Assembly: GCA_016271365.2 (NCBI GenBank)
Contig: CM057452.1
Coordinates: 1,238,975,001 to 1,239,039,000, forward strand
Direction: 5' to 3'
Source: Neoceratodus forsteri
Taxonomy: Eukaryota > Chordata > Ceratodontiformes > Ceratodontidae
DNA: 64,000 nt
In this document: one piece after another, positions 20,697 through 31,560 of the stretch
Position numbering within the stretch: the stretch's first letter is position 1
Layout of the letters: every line of letters begins with the position of its first letter
Translations under genes and position numbers: made by a program
The notes under the pieces: model-generated
Told to the model about the DNA's origin: nothing
The model's database searches: none
The model's input: only the letters and a program-made list of their open reading frames with translations

Positions 20697-21489
20697 GGCA
20701 AATAAAGTGACAGTGCACTACCGGATTTTCCAAGAGACTTCTTTATAATTTACCTGCCCCTATTTACAACAGCATGCATTTTTCTGCATCCATCTGGACA
20801 TGCTAGACCATCTTGTAAATGATCTTATAATTATGGTACAAACAAATCAAAAGACAGCTCTTTCTTCCCCCAATGTACAAATAGCTCTTACATTGTGCAA
20901 TAACAGCTTGTGCTAAAGTACAATTTCTATTGAGAAAATGCCACACAGGATGCTGACCCAACATTTCACTGATGACGCCAGAGTCAGACTGACCTACAAG
21001 GATACCTGGAAATTTCCAGGTGGGTCCTCTTTGTTTGGTACCTGGCCACCTTCTAAACTCTGAGAATCTTTGGTTTCATTATCTATTTTTTTAATTAAAT
21101 AGGCCCTGTAAGTAAATGAAAGATGCAAACCTAATGCTAGTGTATCATATTGAAGTGGAATGCAGATATGTGTGTGTCACCCTGGGCCCTCCCTTTATAA
21201 ATGTTCCATGCGGGCCCCTGTATCAACTTTTCAGGTGGACCTGCTCTACCCAGTCCAACTCTGGATGTAGCATTATAGCATGAAACAATGTGGCATCCTA
21301 CTGTATGTAGTGTTTTCTCCACAGACGCTGTATTTTGGCACAAGCTGTCTTGGCATAATGAGAACTGAAATAAAGGAGTACTGCATGTGAAACTCATTAT
21401 TATAAGTGCTATTTTTTCACTGAAGAATGTGAGTGCTGTTTTCTGCTTTGTTTGTACTGGATTCTTTAATAAAGCAAGACACTACTGAG
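20697..21489. other. No gene seen
   Basis: Unassigned; no repeat boundaries visible. Confidence 0.4.
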
Positions 21490-22246
21490 CCATGGGGGAA
21501 GATTCCAGGATGAATGGCGTAACTCACAAGCGACTGCGAGTTATGACATTCGCTGCTACGCCAGGGACCCTACACCACCATTCCAAGAGTGGCAGGGTCC
21601 CATCACTTGTGCCATACAGCTTATGTCATGCAGAGGCATACACCACAGGCATGGCATAGAAGTCCCAGATGTTGCAAGTAGTGGCCAGCTACCGGCAGCC
21701 CCCCTGAAGCCCCCCACACCCTGGAATACCCCGACACACACCAGGGGGAATGGAGGGCAGGACAAGTGGCACGAGAGTCTGGGGGTGCACTGGAGCATGG
21801 ACCCCTTGGGGGTCCCCAACATCTGGGGTGTGGGGGGAAGGAGTATGCTTGTGTGGGCATGAGGGGCACATCAGCACCATTGTCGTGGCACCAAGGGGTG
21901 GGCAGCCAACAGATAGTACCATCGGATGCCCCTTAGAGCAGCTCAGGCCTGCTCTAACTTAGCACCACCAGTGTGGCTGTCAGAATCATGCTACTAGGTT
22001 ACGGCAGCCACCTTCTTGGAATAGGGCGCAGTTTCTGCCATAATCTGCCCTTGCACCATGTTGCTGTGGGCTGCAGCATAGTGGGTGGCGTAACCTGCGG
22101 TTGTCATAGCTCACAGTCGACATGGCACAAGGCGCGTCCTGGAATCCGGGCTGACGTACCGCATGGCATAAGTTGTGAGATATGCCATGGGGTTTGGCGT
22201 ATCTTGGCTTACGCTGGCATACCCGGTCTTGGAATTGGGCCCATGG
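21490..22246. repeat. GC-rich 757-bp foldback
   Basis: Left end CCATGGGGGAAGATTCCAGG, right end in reverse CCATGGGCCCAATTCCAAGA. Inside both ends are GGCGTAA, ATGCCA and CTCACAA words in opposite orientation. The GGGCCCAATTCCAAGA terminus resembles the GGGCCCGATTTTCAAAGA terminus of the foldback at 24,107. The interior is far more GC-rich than its surroundings. It encodes nothing recognisable; the several overlapping frames here reflect GC content. Confidence 0.6.
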
Positions 22247-23477
22247 AGTAATTTCCCATTTCTGACATGATCAAACAATGCCAGCAACCTGTCCAAATGT
22301 GCTTAAAAAATCAGGTGCCTGTGGAATTTGCATCTATTTTGGGGTGCAAATTGCTTCAAATTTGAAATTTTAGGAGCAATGTTGGATGCAGATTTTTTTT
22401 TTTTTGCAGTCACTGTTTTTGAAGTTCAGCTGCATTATTGGACGAAATTTTGGACCTATATTTGGATACAGATACATGGAGGGAAATTACAGTTGAGCTG
22501 CTGGTTTTGAAACTCCAGGTCATTATCTCTGCTCAAAATAACAAATATTGTCTTATTTCTGTGTTTTTTTTTTTTCTTTTTTTTTTTTTAATTTGTTTGT
22601 TTTTTGCTTGCTAACATTGCACCCTGCAAGCAGTCTCGAGGAACAGCACTAGAATTTGGCAGTTATAAATTCTAGCTGTCTTAGTGGAGACCCTGGACTA
22701 CCATTCCCCGCTACATTAGTGTTTTAAAATATGCAAGAGCAACTAAGTTGTATGTTCAAAAATGATTGATTATCAGACTTTTAGTTTTGTTCCGCATGTG
22801 AGCATTGCTTTGTGAGTTACACTGAACTATGGTGCAGTAGGAAGGGAGGTAAAGAACTTTATTATGTACTGTATTTATTCACTATTTTTTAACATTGCTG
22901 CCTTGTACAGTGCAGCATCCTTGTTGAACATTATTTAATTCCCGTGGATTTGTCTGTGGGCATTGCAGCCATCCTGTTATACCGCATTTAGCTCGGGGGC
23001 CCTAAGTGCTCTAAATATTTCAGTTTGCTGTTTAGATTTAGTATGCTTGGCTCATAATTTAACAGATACCAACTGAAACAATTGAGTTATTGTGGAGCAT
23101 TTTACCACTTTTCTTTCTCTGAGGACAGGACTCCGTTTCCTTAGTGCCTAGGATCAAGCACTTCATTTCCTCATTTGCCTCTAAATCTCCCTGACCCCTT
23201 ACTTTAACTGCCCAGGGAACATATAAAAGCACCAAACTTCTGTAGTGGGCAGTGAGCTTCTCTGAGACCCTTCCAGGTCCTGCTTGTTACCCCACTGTAG
23301 CAAGTGCTACACAATGATATGATCTAGCCTTCCCTCCCAAGAAAGTTGCACCATCATCTCTGTACTGTACTGTATCAGCCTCCCTCCAGGCTGCCAACAG
23401 TCCACTGTGGGAGAGACCAGATGTCACTCCTGAACCTTTTGTTCACCCTGCCACACTACAAGGTAAGTTAAGACTTA
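22247..23477. other. No gene seen
   Basis: Contains a T-rich run (about 22,561-22,596) and otherwise unassigned sequence. No transposon end was recognised. Confidence 0.4.
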
Positions 23478-23591
23478 AGCAATAATGCCCGACAAGGTGT
23501 GTGTCGTGCTGGGATAACGTCACGCCTCAAGTCCAACAACTGAGGCATGACGTTATCCCAAATGACACACACCCTGGAGGGCATTATTGCT
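23478..23591. repeat. 114-bp near-perfect hairpin
   Basis: AGCAATAATGCCC at the left is matched in reverse at the right. The two arms (about 54 bases each) share GGTGTGTGTC, TGGGATAACGTCA and GCCTCA in order, with only a few mismatches and a loop of a few bases around 23,533-23,540. Such a structure may be a tiny DNA transposon end pair. A related single arm (GTGCTGGGATAACAGCATGG) lies at about 23,762-23,781. Confidence 0.85.
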
Positions 23592-24078
23592 ATCATACAA
23601 TTGCTCATTGTTATACAGAATTAAAACAAATAATTTAAAGATGTTTTTGTGTGGAAAAATATTTTTGTTTTTTAAGAGAAGATGAAACAATCAATCAAAG
23701 GCTCCATAAAATGCTCATCTACAGGTTCACAGTGAGGCTGAGACTAGACCCGTGATGTTGTGCTGGGATAACAGCATGGGTCCAGTCCCAGACTGACCAA
23801 TCACAGTCCCAGATTTTTTCTTGCCATTGTATAATTTCATTTATTTTACAGCAATAAGGTTTAGGTTCAGAAAGTGATGCCCTATAATTGACCCAAACTT
23901 GACCTTAGTGTGACACTAGATATAATGTAGTTACATTGGGTGTGGCAGATTTTTTTTTGTCTCTGGACAGAACCTTGTATTTCTTCAAGGTAAAATGTTG
24001 GTGACACAATAACACCTTTCTGAGGTTCCTGAGGGTGAAATTCACCCATCAAGCATTTTGATTACATATAAGGGAGGG
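23592..24078. other. No gene seen; one related hairpin arm
   Basis: The segment 23,745-23,800 repeats the GCTGGGATAAC...GTCC theme of the hairpin at 23,478-23,591, so this may be the far end of a larger element. Otherwise unassigned. Confidence 0.4.
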
Positions 24079-24098
24079 GTGTGTGTGTGTGTGTGTGT
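24079..24098 (+). repeat. (GT)n microsatellite
   Basis: About ten GT units immediately left of the foldback at 24,107. A longer (TG)n lies immediately right of its other end, at 29,931. Confidence 0.95.
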
Positions 24099-25659
24099 TT
24101 GACTGTGGGCCCGATTTTCAAAGAGCCCTTAGAGCGACGAAGGTTGCGTCACTCCAGGGCTGTGGCAAACTTTGGGTTCACCAGGGACCGTATACCCAAT
24201 TTTATAAAAATCAGGGTCCTGGCACCAAACTCACCAGGTTTGCTGCAAGCCAACAGTTGTGAAAAAAAGTTGGTGCACATGTGAGAATTGCCACAGGAAT
24301 GCAGTCCCCTCACTAGGCTCAAAACAAGAGGAGCCAGGATGGGTGGGGTGGTGGTGATAAATGTGCTGGACAGGAGGGAGTCGGGGGAAGTAAAGGCATG
24401 GTAGGTGGCAAGGGAGAGTCAGAGGGGGACAGCTGTGAATTAATGGGAGTCCTGTAGCACCCAATGGGGTGCGTTTGCTTTTGCACGTATTTCTGTATTT
24501 TGTATTAATACCTAATAGGGTACATAGAAACATAGACTTTGATGGCAGATAAGGACCATTTGGCCCACCTAGTCTGCCCATTTCCCTACCTAGAGGATAA
24601 GCTGCAGATCCTATTTAACCAACAGCCTATTTCTTCCTACCCCCCCACAAAAATTGCCTTATGTTTGTCCCATGCATTCTTGAATTCTCCCACAGTTTTA
24701 GACCCCACAACCTCTTCAGGAAGGCTGTTCCATGTATCCACCACCCTCTCTGTGAAAAAATACTTCCTCACATTGCCCCTGAGCCGTCCCTCCCCCATCT
24801 TCAAATTGTGTCCCCTTGTTCTTGCACATCTCTTTTTCTGAAAGATGCTACCCTCTTGGACTTTGTTGATTCCACTGAGGTACTTAAATGTTTCTATCAT
24901 GTCCCCCCTCTCCCTCCTTTCCTCAAAGGTATACATATTAAGCTCCTTTAGCCTCTTCTCGTATGGCTTCTCTTGCAGACCCTGTACCATTTTAGTTGCC
25001 CTCTTCTGAACTGTCTCAATCCTGTCTATGTCCTTGCGGAGATAGGGTCTTCAGAACTGGACGCAGTATTCCAGATGGGGTCTCACCAACTGTCTGTACA
25101 GGGGGATAACAACTTCCTGTTTGCTGCTGTTGATGCCTCTCCTTTACATCCCAGTATCCCCTCAGCCCTCCCTACCGCCTTCTCACATTGCTTGCCAACC
25201 TTAAGGTAATCTGATATGATTACCCCCAGGTCCCTTTCCATTTTTGTTGTTGTTACTACCTCCCCACCATTGTGTAATCTTCCCCTGGGTTTTTGTTTCC
25301 CAGGTGCATTACTTTGCACTTCTTTGCATTGAATCCAAGCTGCCATACTTCTGACTATACCTCCAACCTTGTCAAGTCCCTTCTCATCCTTTCCAAGCCT
25401 CCTTGTGTATCAACCCTGTTGCAGATCTTTGTGTCATCTGCAAAGAGGCATACTTTTCCTTCCAGTCCCTCTGCAATGCCACTTATAAAGACATTAAAAA
25501 GGACTGGACCCAGTACTGAACCCTGCGGTACCCCATTAGTAACCCCTTTTTCTTCAGAGTGGACTCCATATACAATTACCTTCTGTGTCCTGTTGTTCAG
25601 CCAATGTTTTACTCCAGGCTACCACCTTGGGACCCACCCAAGGCTGGTTAATTTGACTA

Positions 25660-26334
25660 CTAATCTTTGTGTGGGACTGTGTCAAATGCCTTGCTAAAGT
25701 CTAGGTAGGCCATGTCCACAGCCCCCAGGTCTACTACTTTGGTCACCCAGTCAAAGAAATCAATTTGATTCGTCTGACATGACCTTCCCCTTGTGAACCC
25801 ATGCTGCCTTGGGTCCTGTGCCCCACTGGCCTCTAGGTACTCAACAATTCTTTCCTTCAGAAGTGATTCCATCACTTTCTCTACCACAGAAGTCAAACTG
25901 ACAGGTCTGTAGTTTCCTGCCTCTGTCTTGCTCCCACTTTTGTTGAGGGGAATCACATCAGCCTTCTTCCAGTCCTCAGGTACCACACCATCCTCCCATG
26001 ATTTGTTATAAAGGGTAGTCAGTGGTGTCACTAGTTGTCTGCTTAATTCTTTTAGAATTCTGGGGAGAATTCCATCGGGCCCCATTGCTTTGTCCCCCTT
26101 CAGTTTTAAGAGTTCTTTCAGAACCCTTTCTTCTATGAAATGACTGGGATCGACCCCCCTCTCCAGAGTGCTTCTGTTAATTGGATTAGGCATGTTCTCC
26201 ACTTCCTCTTTTGTGAATACTGAACAGAAGTATTCATTCAGTATCCCTGATTTTTCACTGTCACTCTTTGCCCACCCACCATCCATTCTGTTCAGCCTCA
26301 CTATCCCTCCCTTTGTCTTTCTATGCTCCCTCAT
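25660..26334 (-). pseudogene. LINE reverse transcriptase, N-terminal half
   Basis: 224 residues open on the minus strand. ILNEYFCSVFTKEEVENM, ELLKLKGDKAMGPDGILPRI, NYRPVSLTSVVEKVMESLLK, ARGC-equivalent FTRGRSCQTNQIDFFDWV and VDMAYLDFSKAFDTVPHKD are RT blocks 0-3 of the CR1 group, ending just after the first metal-binding Asp motif (DFSKAFD). The frame breaks before the FADD block, which is intact in another frame at 25,433-25,444. It would have copied the element's RNA at the nicked target. Confidence 0.9.
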
Positions 26335-26554
26335 ATACCTATAAAAGGTTTTTATCCTCCTTCTTAACCGAGTTGGCTATCTTTTCCTCAGTTTGTGCCT
26401 TTGCTATTCTGACTGCCCTCCCTGCTTCCTTCTGCCTTAACTGGTACAGTTCTCTGTCCTGCTCCTTTTGTGTTTCCTTATACTTCCTAAATGCTATCTT
26501 TTTCTCCCTAACCTTAACTGCCACTTCTTTTGAGAACCTTAGTGGCTTTTTCTT

Positions 26555-27133
26555 TCATTTTGATTTGTTTATTTGCTTCACACAAAGGCTTGTTGCCTCT
26601 GCGATGGCAGTTTTGATATTTCCACATTGTTGCTCCACCCCTCCTTCTAGCCTGTTTGCTAGTGCTTTTCTAAGGCACTCTCCCATCTTGCCAAAGTCAG
26701 CCCTTCTGAAGTCCAGAACCCTCACTTTTATATGGCTTAACTCAGCTGCTGAGTTTATCGTGAACCACACTGTTTGGTGGTCACTTATTCCCAAATGGCT
26801 ACCCACTTCTAGATCTGAGATCCTCTCACTGTCCCCATTTGAGAGTACGAGGTCTAAGATTGCACCCTCATGAGTAGGTTCCAAAACTAGCTGTCTGAGG
26901 CATGCCATCTGAAGGGCATCAAGAATGGCTTTGCTTTTGGATGTGGCTGCAGCAAAGGTGCTCCAGTTAACATCTGGCATATTAAGGTCCCCCATCAACA
27001 GTATCTCCCCTTTCTCTGTCATCCTAAGTATGCCTTCTATCACATCCTTGTCCACTCCCTCCCCCTGACATAGGGTCTGTATACAACCCCTGTGTGGACT
27101 GTGGTGCCATACCCAGTCTCTAAGGTGACCCAC
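26555..27133 (-). pseudogene. LINE endonuclease, C-terminal part
   Basis: 192 residues on the minus strand. LLMGDLNMPDVNWST is the catalytic GDFN block. LVLEPTHEGAILDLVLSNGD follows, and LGISDHQTVWFTIN carries the catalytic SDH. Linker VRVLDFRRADFGKMGECLRK then leads toward RT. The N-terminal blocks are only partly present (VKEGIKATEQKSK at 27,170), so the copy is truncated within the endonuclease. Confidence 0.88.
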
Positions 27134-27319
27134 AGTGCCTTCTCTCCTCCTTGTTTACTCTTTTGTTCAGTTGCTTTTATCCCTTCCTTTACATAGAGAC
27201 ATAGGGTACTGCAACTACTGTACCTATGAATTATACTGTATGGGGGGGGTCCCAGTGACAGAATGTGCCACGGCACCAGTTTGCCACAGCCCTGGCAGCT
27301 GCACTCTCTGACCCTGGAC

Positions 27320-29433
27320 TAGTGGTGGGCAAAGTGGCCCCAATTCGCTCCGTGAAGTGATCCACGGAGTGAAGGTGTATTCACATAGTGCTCCGCAACG
27401 TGAAGCAGAGTACTTTACGTTATAATGGGTAATGCGAAGTCCATTGAAAATGATGACTTCGCGTTACTCCTCCTTCCCAAACCACTACTCCACCAATTCT
27501 TAAGACGAAGTATATTGAAAACAATGTACTCCACCTCACTTCACCTTGTTTTTAAGCTCCAAAAGCAAATTTTGCAGTGATTCATGGGATTTCAGGTCAC
27601 ATGGGCTCTAGATTGTTCTGCACAGCCTCAGTTTGGGGTAGTGTGTGTATGAAGCTGTAGGAGACAATCTGCTCTGAGAGCTCTGTGATTCAAACCTTCT
27701 AAAAGCTGCTAAAAAAGCCTTTTGGGGTCATTTGTTTTGCTGAAACTTTGATTATAGGAAACCCTCTGTGCTTATATCATCGAGCGTTTACTGTTTGTGT
27801 GGGGATTTTGAATGTTAATGTACAATATTCAGTCTGTGTACTGCGAGACAGTGGAAGTGTGCTTTGGGGAGGGGCGTATCTGTGGTGTAGGTAGATTAAC
27901 TTGGAGAAAAAGATAGCTTTCTGTTTTGGTGATATTTTTCTTGTATAACTGTGTTAATGTACACACAGTAATATTTTCAATAATTCTTGCCTTTTTTTGC
28001 TGATTGTTGTGGTGCAGCAGTGCATCATTTTAGTTTGTTTAAAATATGTGGTTATATTACTGAAGTTTTCAATTTGCTACATGTTACTTAGTGTGTGTGT
28101 GAGTATGTGTGTGACGTGTGTCATCAAATCCGACACCTTTTATTGTGCCACATAATTTCAGCAATGTGAACCTGCTATGCTATCCACTGTAGCTGTGTAT
28201 TTTTTTTACTTCTTTGTGGTATCTTTACTTGTACTAGTACTAGTGACTGTTATTGCAGCAGTGCAGTACACTGCCCCCCCCACAGCCCGCCCCAACCGGC
28301 AAAGGAATTCTTTTCCAGATTTTTGAATTTCTGATGGTGAGTAGTGGTTAGGTGTTGTGCCTTTGCATCTGCATCTCTTCAGTGTGCAGCGCAATCTTAA
28401 TCTGTCTGTGCATTTGCATCTCTTTAGGGCCCAATCTCCATCTCTAACTTAAGTCACAGTTATTTCTTTGGCTTCCCTTCAGACTGCTGGACAGGTGTGG
28501 TGCATAATTCTGCATGAACATTGTGCTCATTAATATGCGTTTTTAAGTCAGGACCATTATCACGAGTCATTTGTGATACAAATCATGTTCTTCATCATCA
28601 TGGACGGTCACAAATGCAGTTACAAATCACAATTTATGATCACGTCATGAATCATAGCATTAATCTTTTTTAATAGTTACTTGGATGTATTGTAAGCCTG
28701 TTTTGTAGTATCTCTCCATGCTTCACCACTCCACCATTGTACTCATTAATGAGTGTTTTTAAGTCAGGGAGTTTTGTGTCACACCTCATTGGGGCCTAGG
28801 AAAGTACAGCCATAGGCATTCGTGTTTTGTCATCATCACGGTCACAAATGCAGTCACAAATCACGATTTATGATCACGTTACGAATCACAACATTAATTT
28901 TTTTAACAGTTACTTGGATGTATTTTAAGCCTGTAAGAAAAATAAAATTTACAGAAAGAGCAAATTAAGTAAAAAAGTGTACAGAAAAGACAAAATAATG
29001 TAGCTTTTAAAAAAGCTGTTGGGCGTGAATCAAAGTTTAAATCTCCTCCTCTCTCTGATCTCAAAGTATCAGCAGTCACAAAACACACTACTTTCTCTCC
29101 ATCTACACAGGAGAAAGTAAAAGTGTCTGCTTGTATGACTCACTTTCTTCCCACCTAGCTAAAGATCATGTGACTTACAGTACTGTAAGCCATGTGATGT
29201 GTGCGGGGGGGGGCTACCAAATCTGAAACACCAAGTGGGTCACTTAGAATCATGAGGAACGCGATGTCCATTAAAAGCAATGACTTTGCCTTACTTCGCA
29301 TTGCCATTCCGCCTTAACACGAAGTGGTAATGACAAGGTGGAGTGAGCACTTTGCATTGCCCACTCCACTGCAATGCGAAGTGCCCATTTTGTGTTCACT
29401 TTGCCAGTGGAATTTAAATTTGCTGCATCTCTA
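27320..29433. mobile_element. hAT-like non-autonomous element (2.1 kb)
   Basis: Left end TAGTGGTGGGCAAAGTGGCC; right end in reverse TAGAGATGCAGCAAATTTAA. The flanks CCCTGGAC (27,312-27,319) and CCCTGGAG (29,434-29,441) form an 8-bp duplication with one mismatch. Just inside, GCGAAGTCCATTG near 27,436 and its inverted counterpart GCGATGTCCATTA near 29,261 give long sub-terminal inverted repeats rich in ACTTCGC. The interior holds a ~235-bp duplication (about 28,515-28,930). No hAT transposase motif could be read. Confidence 0.7.
28515..28935 (+). repeat. 235-bp tandem duplication inside the hAT-like element
   Basis: CATTGTGCTCATTAATATGC, GGTCACAAATGCAGTTACAA and TTACTTGGATGTATTGTAAG recur as CATTGTACTCATTAATGAGT, GGTCACAAATGCAGTCACAA and TTACTTGGATGTATTTTAAG. 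Identity over the matched parts is about 85%. Confidence 0.8.
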
Positions 29434-29927
29434 CCCTGGAGCCCCCACCCATATAGTATAATACACAGGTACAGTAGTTGTGGTACTCTAATAGGTATTA
29501 ATACAAAATACAGAAATACATACAACATCAAATGCCCCATGCCAGGTTGCCCAACTGTCCCCCCAACTCCCCAATGCCACATCCCATGCCACTTCTTCAC
29601 CTGGCTGTCCAGTGTCAGACCCTGTCCCACTGGCACATGCCACTTAGACAACCTTCTGGCTGGTCAAAGTGGTGCCCCTTGCTGTGCCCACGGCAGGGCA
29701 TGCAAAATACCAAAAAATGGGATGTTGCAGCCCCGCTGTGGCCTGGCTCACTGGATTTTTTGATGCAACCATTACACAAGAGGGCTTTGAAGCAGCTGCA
29801 TCAGGACTGATGCAGGCTGCATAAGAAAATTCCCAAATGCCACAAGTAGTGATGCAAGTCACCTCTTGTGTCACAAAGTTTTGAGGCATGTTCCTTTTGT
29901 CGGTTTAACCCTTTTGAAAATCAGGCC

Positions 29928-29930
<3 letters not shown>

Positions 29931-29970
<40 letters not shown>
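29931..29970 (+). repeat. (TG)n microsatellite
   Basis: Twenty TG units, followed by (GTGCAT)-type units to about 29,995. Borders the foldback's right end. Confidence 0.95.
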
Positions 29971-29971
<1 letters not shown>

Positions 29972-29995
29972 TGTGCATGTGCATGTGCATGTGTG

Positions 29996-30339
29996 TGCCT
30001 GCACTGTTGTTGTAATTGTATTAGGAACAGGGACAGACACAGACAGATTATAAAGTTTACCAAGACCTTAAACTGTTGATTTTGTTGTGAGATGGATGCC
30101 AAATGTATTGTTTCCTGTGCAATTTATTAGGAATAGGTAAGGATAGTGTATCATGAGATGTTAGTGGAGAGAGTGCTTTAGAACATTCCTAAGACTTGCT
30201 GCAAGGAAAAAACAAGCATTTGTCAATGCCGAATGTTGGCTTTCTGGCATTGGCATTGGTAGTGCAGGAGATAAGAGAGCTGCATAATAGGAATGGCAGT
30301 GAAGTATTGAAATAAATCCAGCCCCCACCCTGCAGAGAC
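29996..30339. other. No gene seen
   Basis: Unassigned AT-balanced sequence; nothing recognisable. Confidence 0.4.
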
Positions 30340-30680
30340 TGAAAGGCATTGGGGGTGTACCTTTGGGCCAGCGGCCATAACGCTTATGCCATTACACCTC
30401 ACCCCACCCTACAGACACTGACAGATGTTGCAGTGTGCTTTGGGGGCTTCGCTCTTCTGCTCACCTCATTCCATAAGGAAATTAGCTGAGATGGTTTCAG
30501 TATAGGAGAACAGGGTGAACGTTAGGGCAGACCTCAATGCCTGTCAGTGGCTGCAGGGTGGGGGTTGGGGGTGGAATGCTGTGAATATTATGGCTGATTA
30601 ACCCAAGTCACACCCCCGGTGCCTGTCAGTTTCTACAGGGTGAGGCGTTACAGTTGGAATCCCTAATGCCCTGGGCATTT
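30340..30680. repeat. Imperfect inverted repeat
   Basis: GCCATTACACCTCACCCCAC then CCTACAGACACTGACAG (about 30,389-30,425) reappears in reverse at 30,600-30,660 as GCCTGTCAGTTTCTACAGGG with TGAGGCGTTACAG. A third related piece (CCTGTCAGTGGCTGCAGGG) sits at about 30,540. Words resemble the foldback at 2280-2722 (GGAATCCCTAATGCC against GGTTTCCAACCCTAATGCC). The outer edges are approximate. Confidence 0.5.
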
Positions 30681-30694
30681 GTTGGTATTTTCAC

Positions 30695-31560
30695 TCCAAA
30701 TTTTCAACATGGGCTTTTTGGGACTCTTCCTCATGAACAGTGGCACTATCATTTCATTACTCAAACCTGAAAGGTGATTTCGCACAGTGACTGCGCCATT
30801 CGGAGTCACAGGTGTGGAAACACATTACTGGCAGGATGTGAAAAATGACAGTTGTACTGCACATGAGGAGGTGTGAAAAAATGGCAATGCTGAAAAGTTG
30901 GAGTGAAAATATGAAAAATTGAAGAGCATGCATAGAAAATGCACAACACACACCCATAGTGCAATCATTTTTGGGGAATTTTCCACCAAATTTTCAACAA
31001 GGGCAATTTGGGACCTCCCCTCATGAACAGTGCCATTGTGATTTTGTTAATATGTCCCAAAAGTTGATTTCCCACAGCGAGCACACCATTCTGCGCCACA
31101 GGTGCGAAAAGATGTTTTGGGAAGCATGTGAAAAATTACAGCTGTACTGTTCATAAAGAGATGTGAAAAAATGGCAATGTTGAAATCTGGAGTGAAAATA
31201 TTAAAAAATTGGCGAAGTTACGAGCATACGTAGATAATGCATAACGCATGCTCGTAAAGCGGTCATTTTTCTGAAATTTTTCACCAGACTTTCAACATGG
31301 GCTTTTTGGGACCACACCTCATGAACAGTGGTACTGTTGTTTTGTTAATAGGTCACAAAAGGTCCTTCTATGCAGTGAAGGCGAAATCACGGTTTGGGAC
31401 CAAGAAATGAAATGACAGTGACATTTACGAGGTGGTGTCCCGAGAAACCCATGTTGAAAATTTGGGCCAAAATTCCTAAAAATGGCTGTGATATCAACCT
31501 AAGTTGAAACCCTCCATTGACTCCCATTATAAAGCTTACCGTCATTTCTTCAGTTTGCGG
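30695..31560 (+). repeat. About 290-bp tandem repeat, nearly three units
   Basis: Units begin CCAAATTTTCAACATGGGC (30,696), CCAAATTTTCAACAAGGGC (30,986) and CCAGACTTTCAACATGGGC (31,284). Each has CTCATGAACAGTGNCANT, then AAAGGTGATTTC or a variant, then GTGTGAAAAAATGGCAATGN in reverse orientation. Between units two and three is a palindrome TTACGAGCATACGT...ACGCATGCTCGTAA. The whole block is the inverse of 931-1745. No coding potential. Confidence 0.75.

Larger units (their letters stand above)
24524..27200 (-). mobile_element. CR1/L3-like LINE, 5'-truncated, with target duplication
   Basis: Minus-strand copy, 2677 bases, flanked by ATAGGGTAC on both sides (24,515-24,523 and 27,201-27,209), a perfect 9-bp target duplication. 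Its 3' end is (TTCTATG)-like, CTATGTTTCTATGT. Reading along the minus strand: endonuclease C-terminal two thirds (26,560-27,180), linker, reverse transcriptase with LFADDT (codons 25,433-25,444), [17 protein letters not shown] region, [13 protein letters not shown] few frameshifts and stops. Same subfamily as 56,403-58,764. Confidence 0.92.
24107..29927. mobile_element. About 1-kb foldback carrying a LINE and a hAT-like element
   Basis: The left terminus GGGCCCGATTTTCAAA matches the right terminus in reverse, GGCCTGATTTTCAAAA. Further in, left TATTTCTGTATTTTGTATTA with ATACCTAATAGGGTAC, then (after the LINE) CAACTACTGTACCT and ATTATACTGTATGGGGGG, match the right arm at 29,441-29,530 in reverse. 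Subtracting the LINE (24,524-27,200 plus one duplication) and the hAT-like insertion (27,320-29,433 plus one duplication) leaves about 1.0 kb with arms near 450 bases. The outer halves of the arms are strongly diverged, so two adjacent inverted copies is an alternative. GT/TG runs flank both ends. Confidence 0.65.

Noticed and set aside
21556..22296. Six overlapping frames on both strands
   Set aside because: All lie in a GC-rich foldback where stop codons are rare by composition.
26268..26873. 201-residue open frame on the plus strand
   Set aside because: Antisense of the LINE endonuclease-RT linker of 24,524-27,200; serine/leucine-rich, no domain.
24107..29927. A single large autonomous DNA transposon encoding EN and RT
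   Set aside because: The coding part is a LINE with its own 9-bp target duplication, so it is a passenger.
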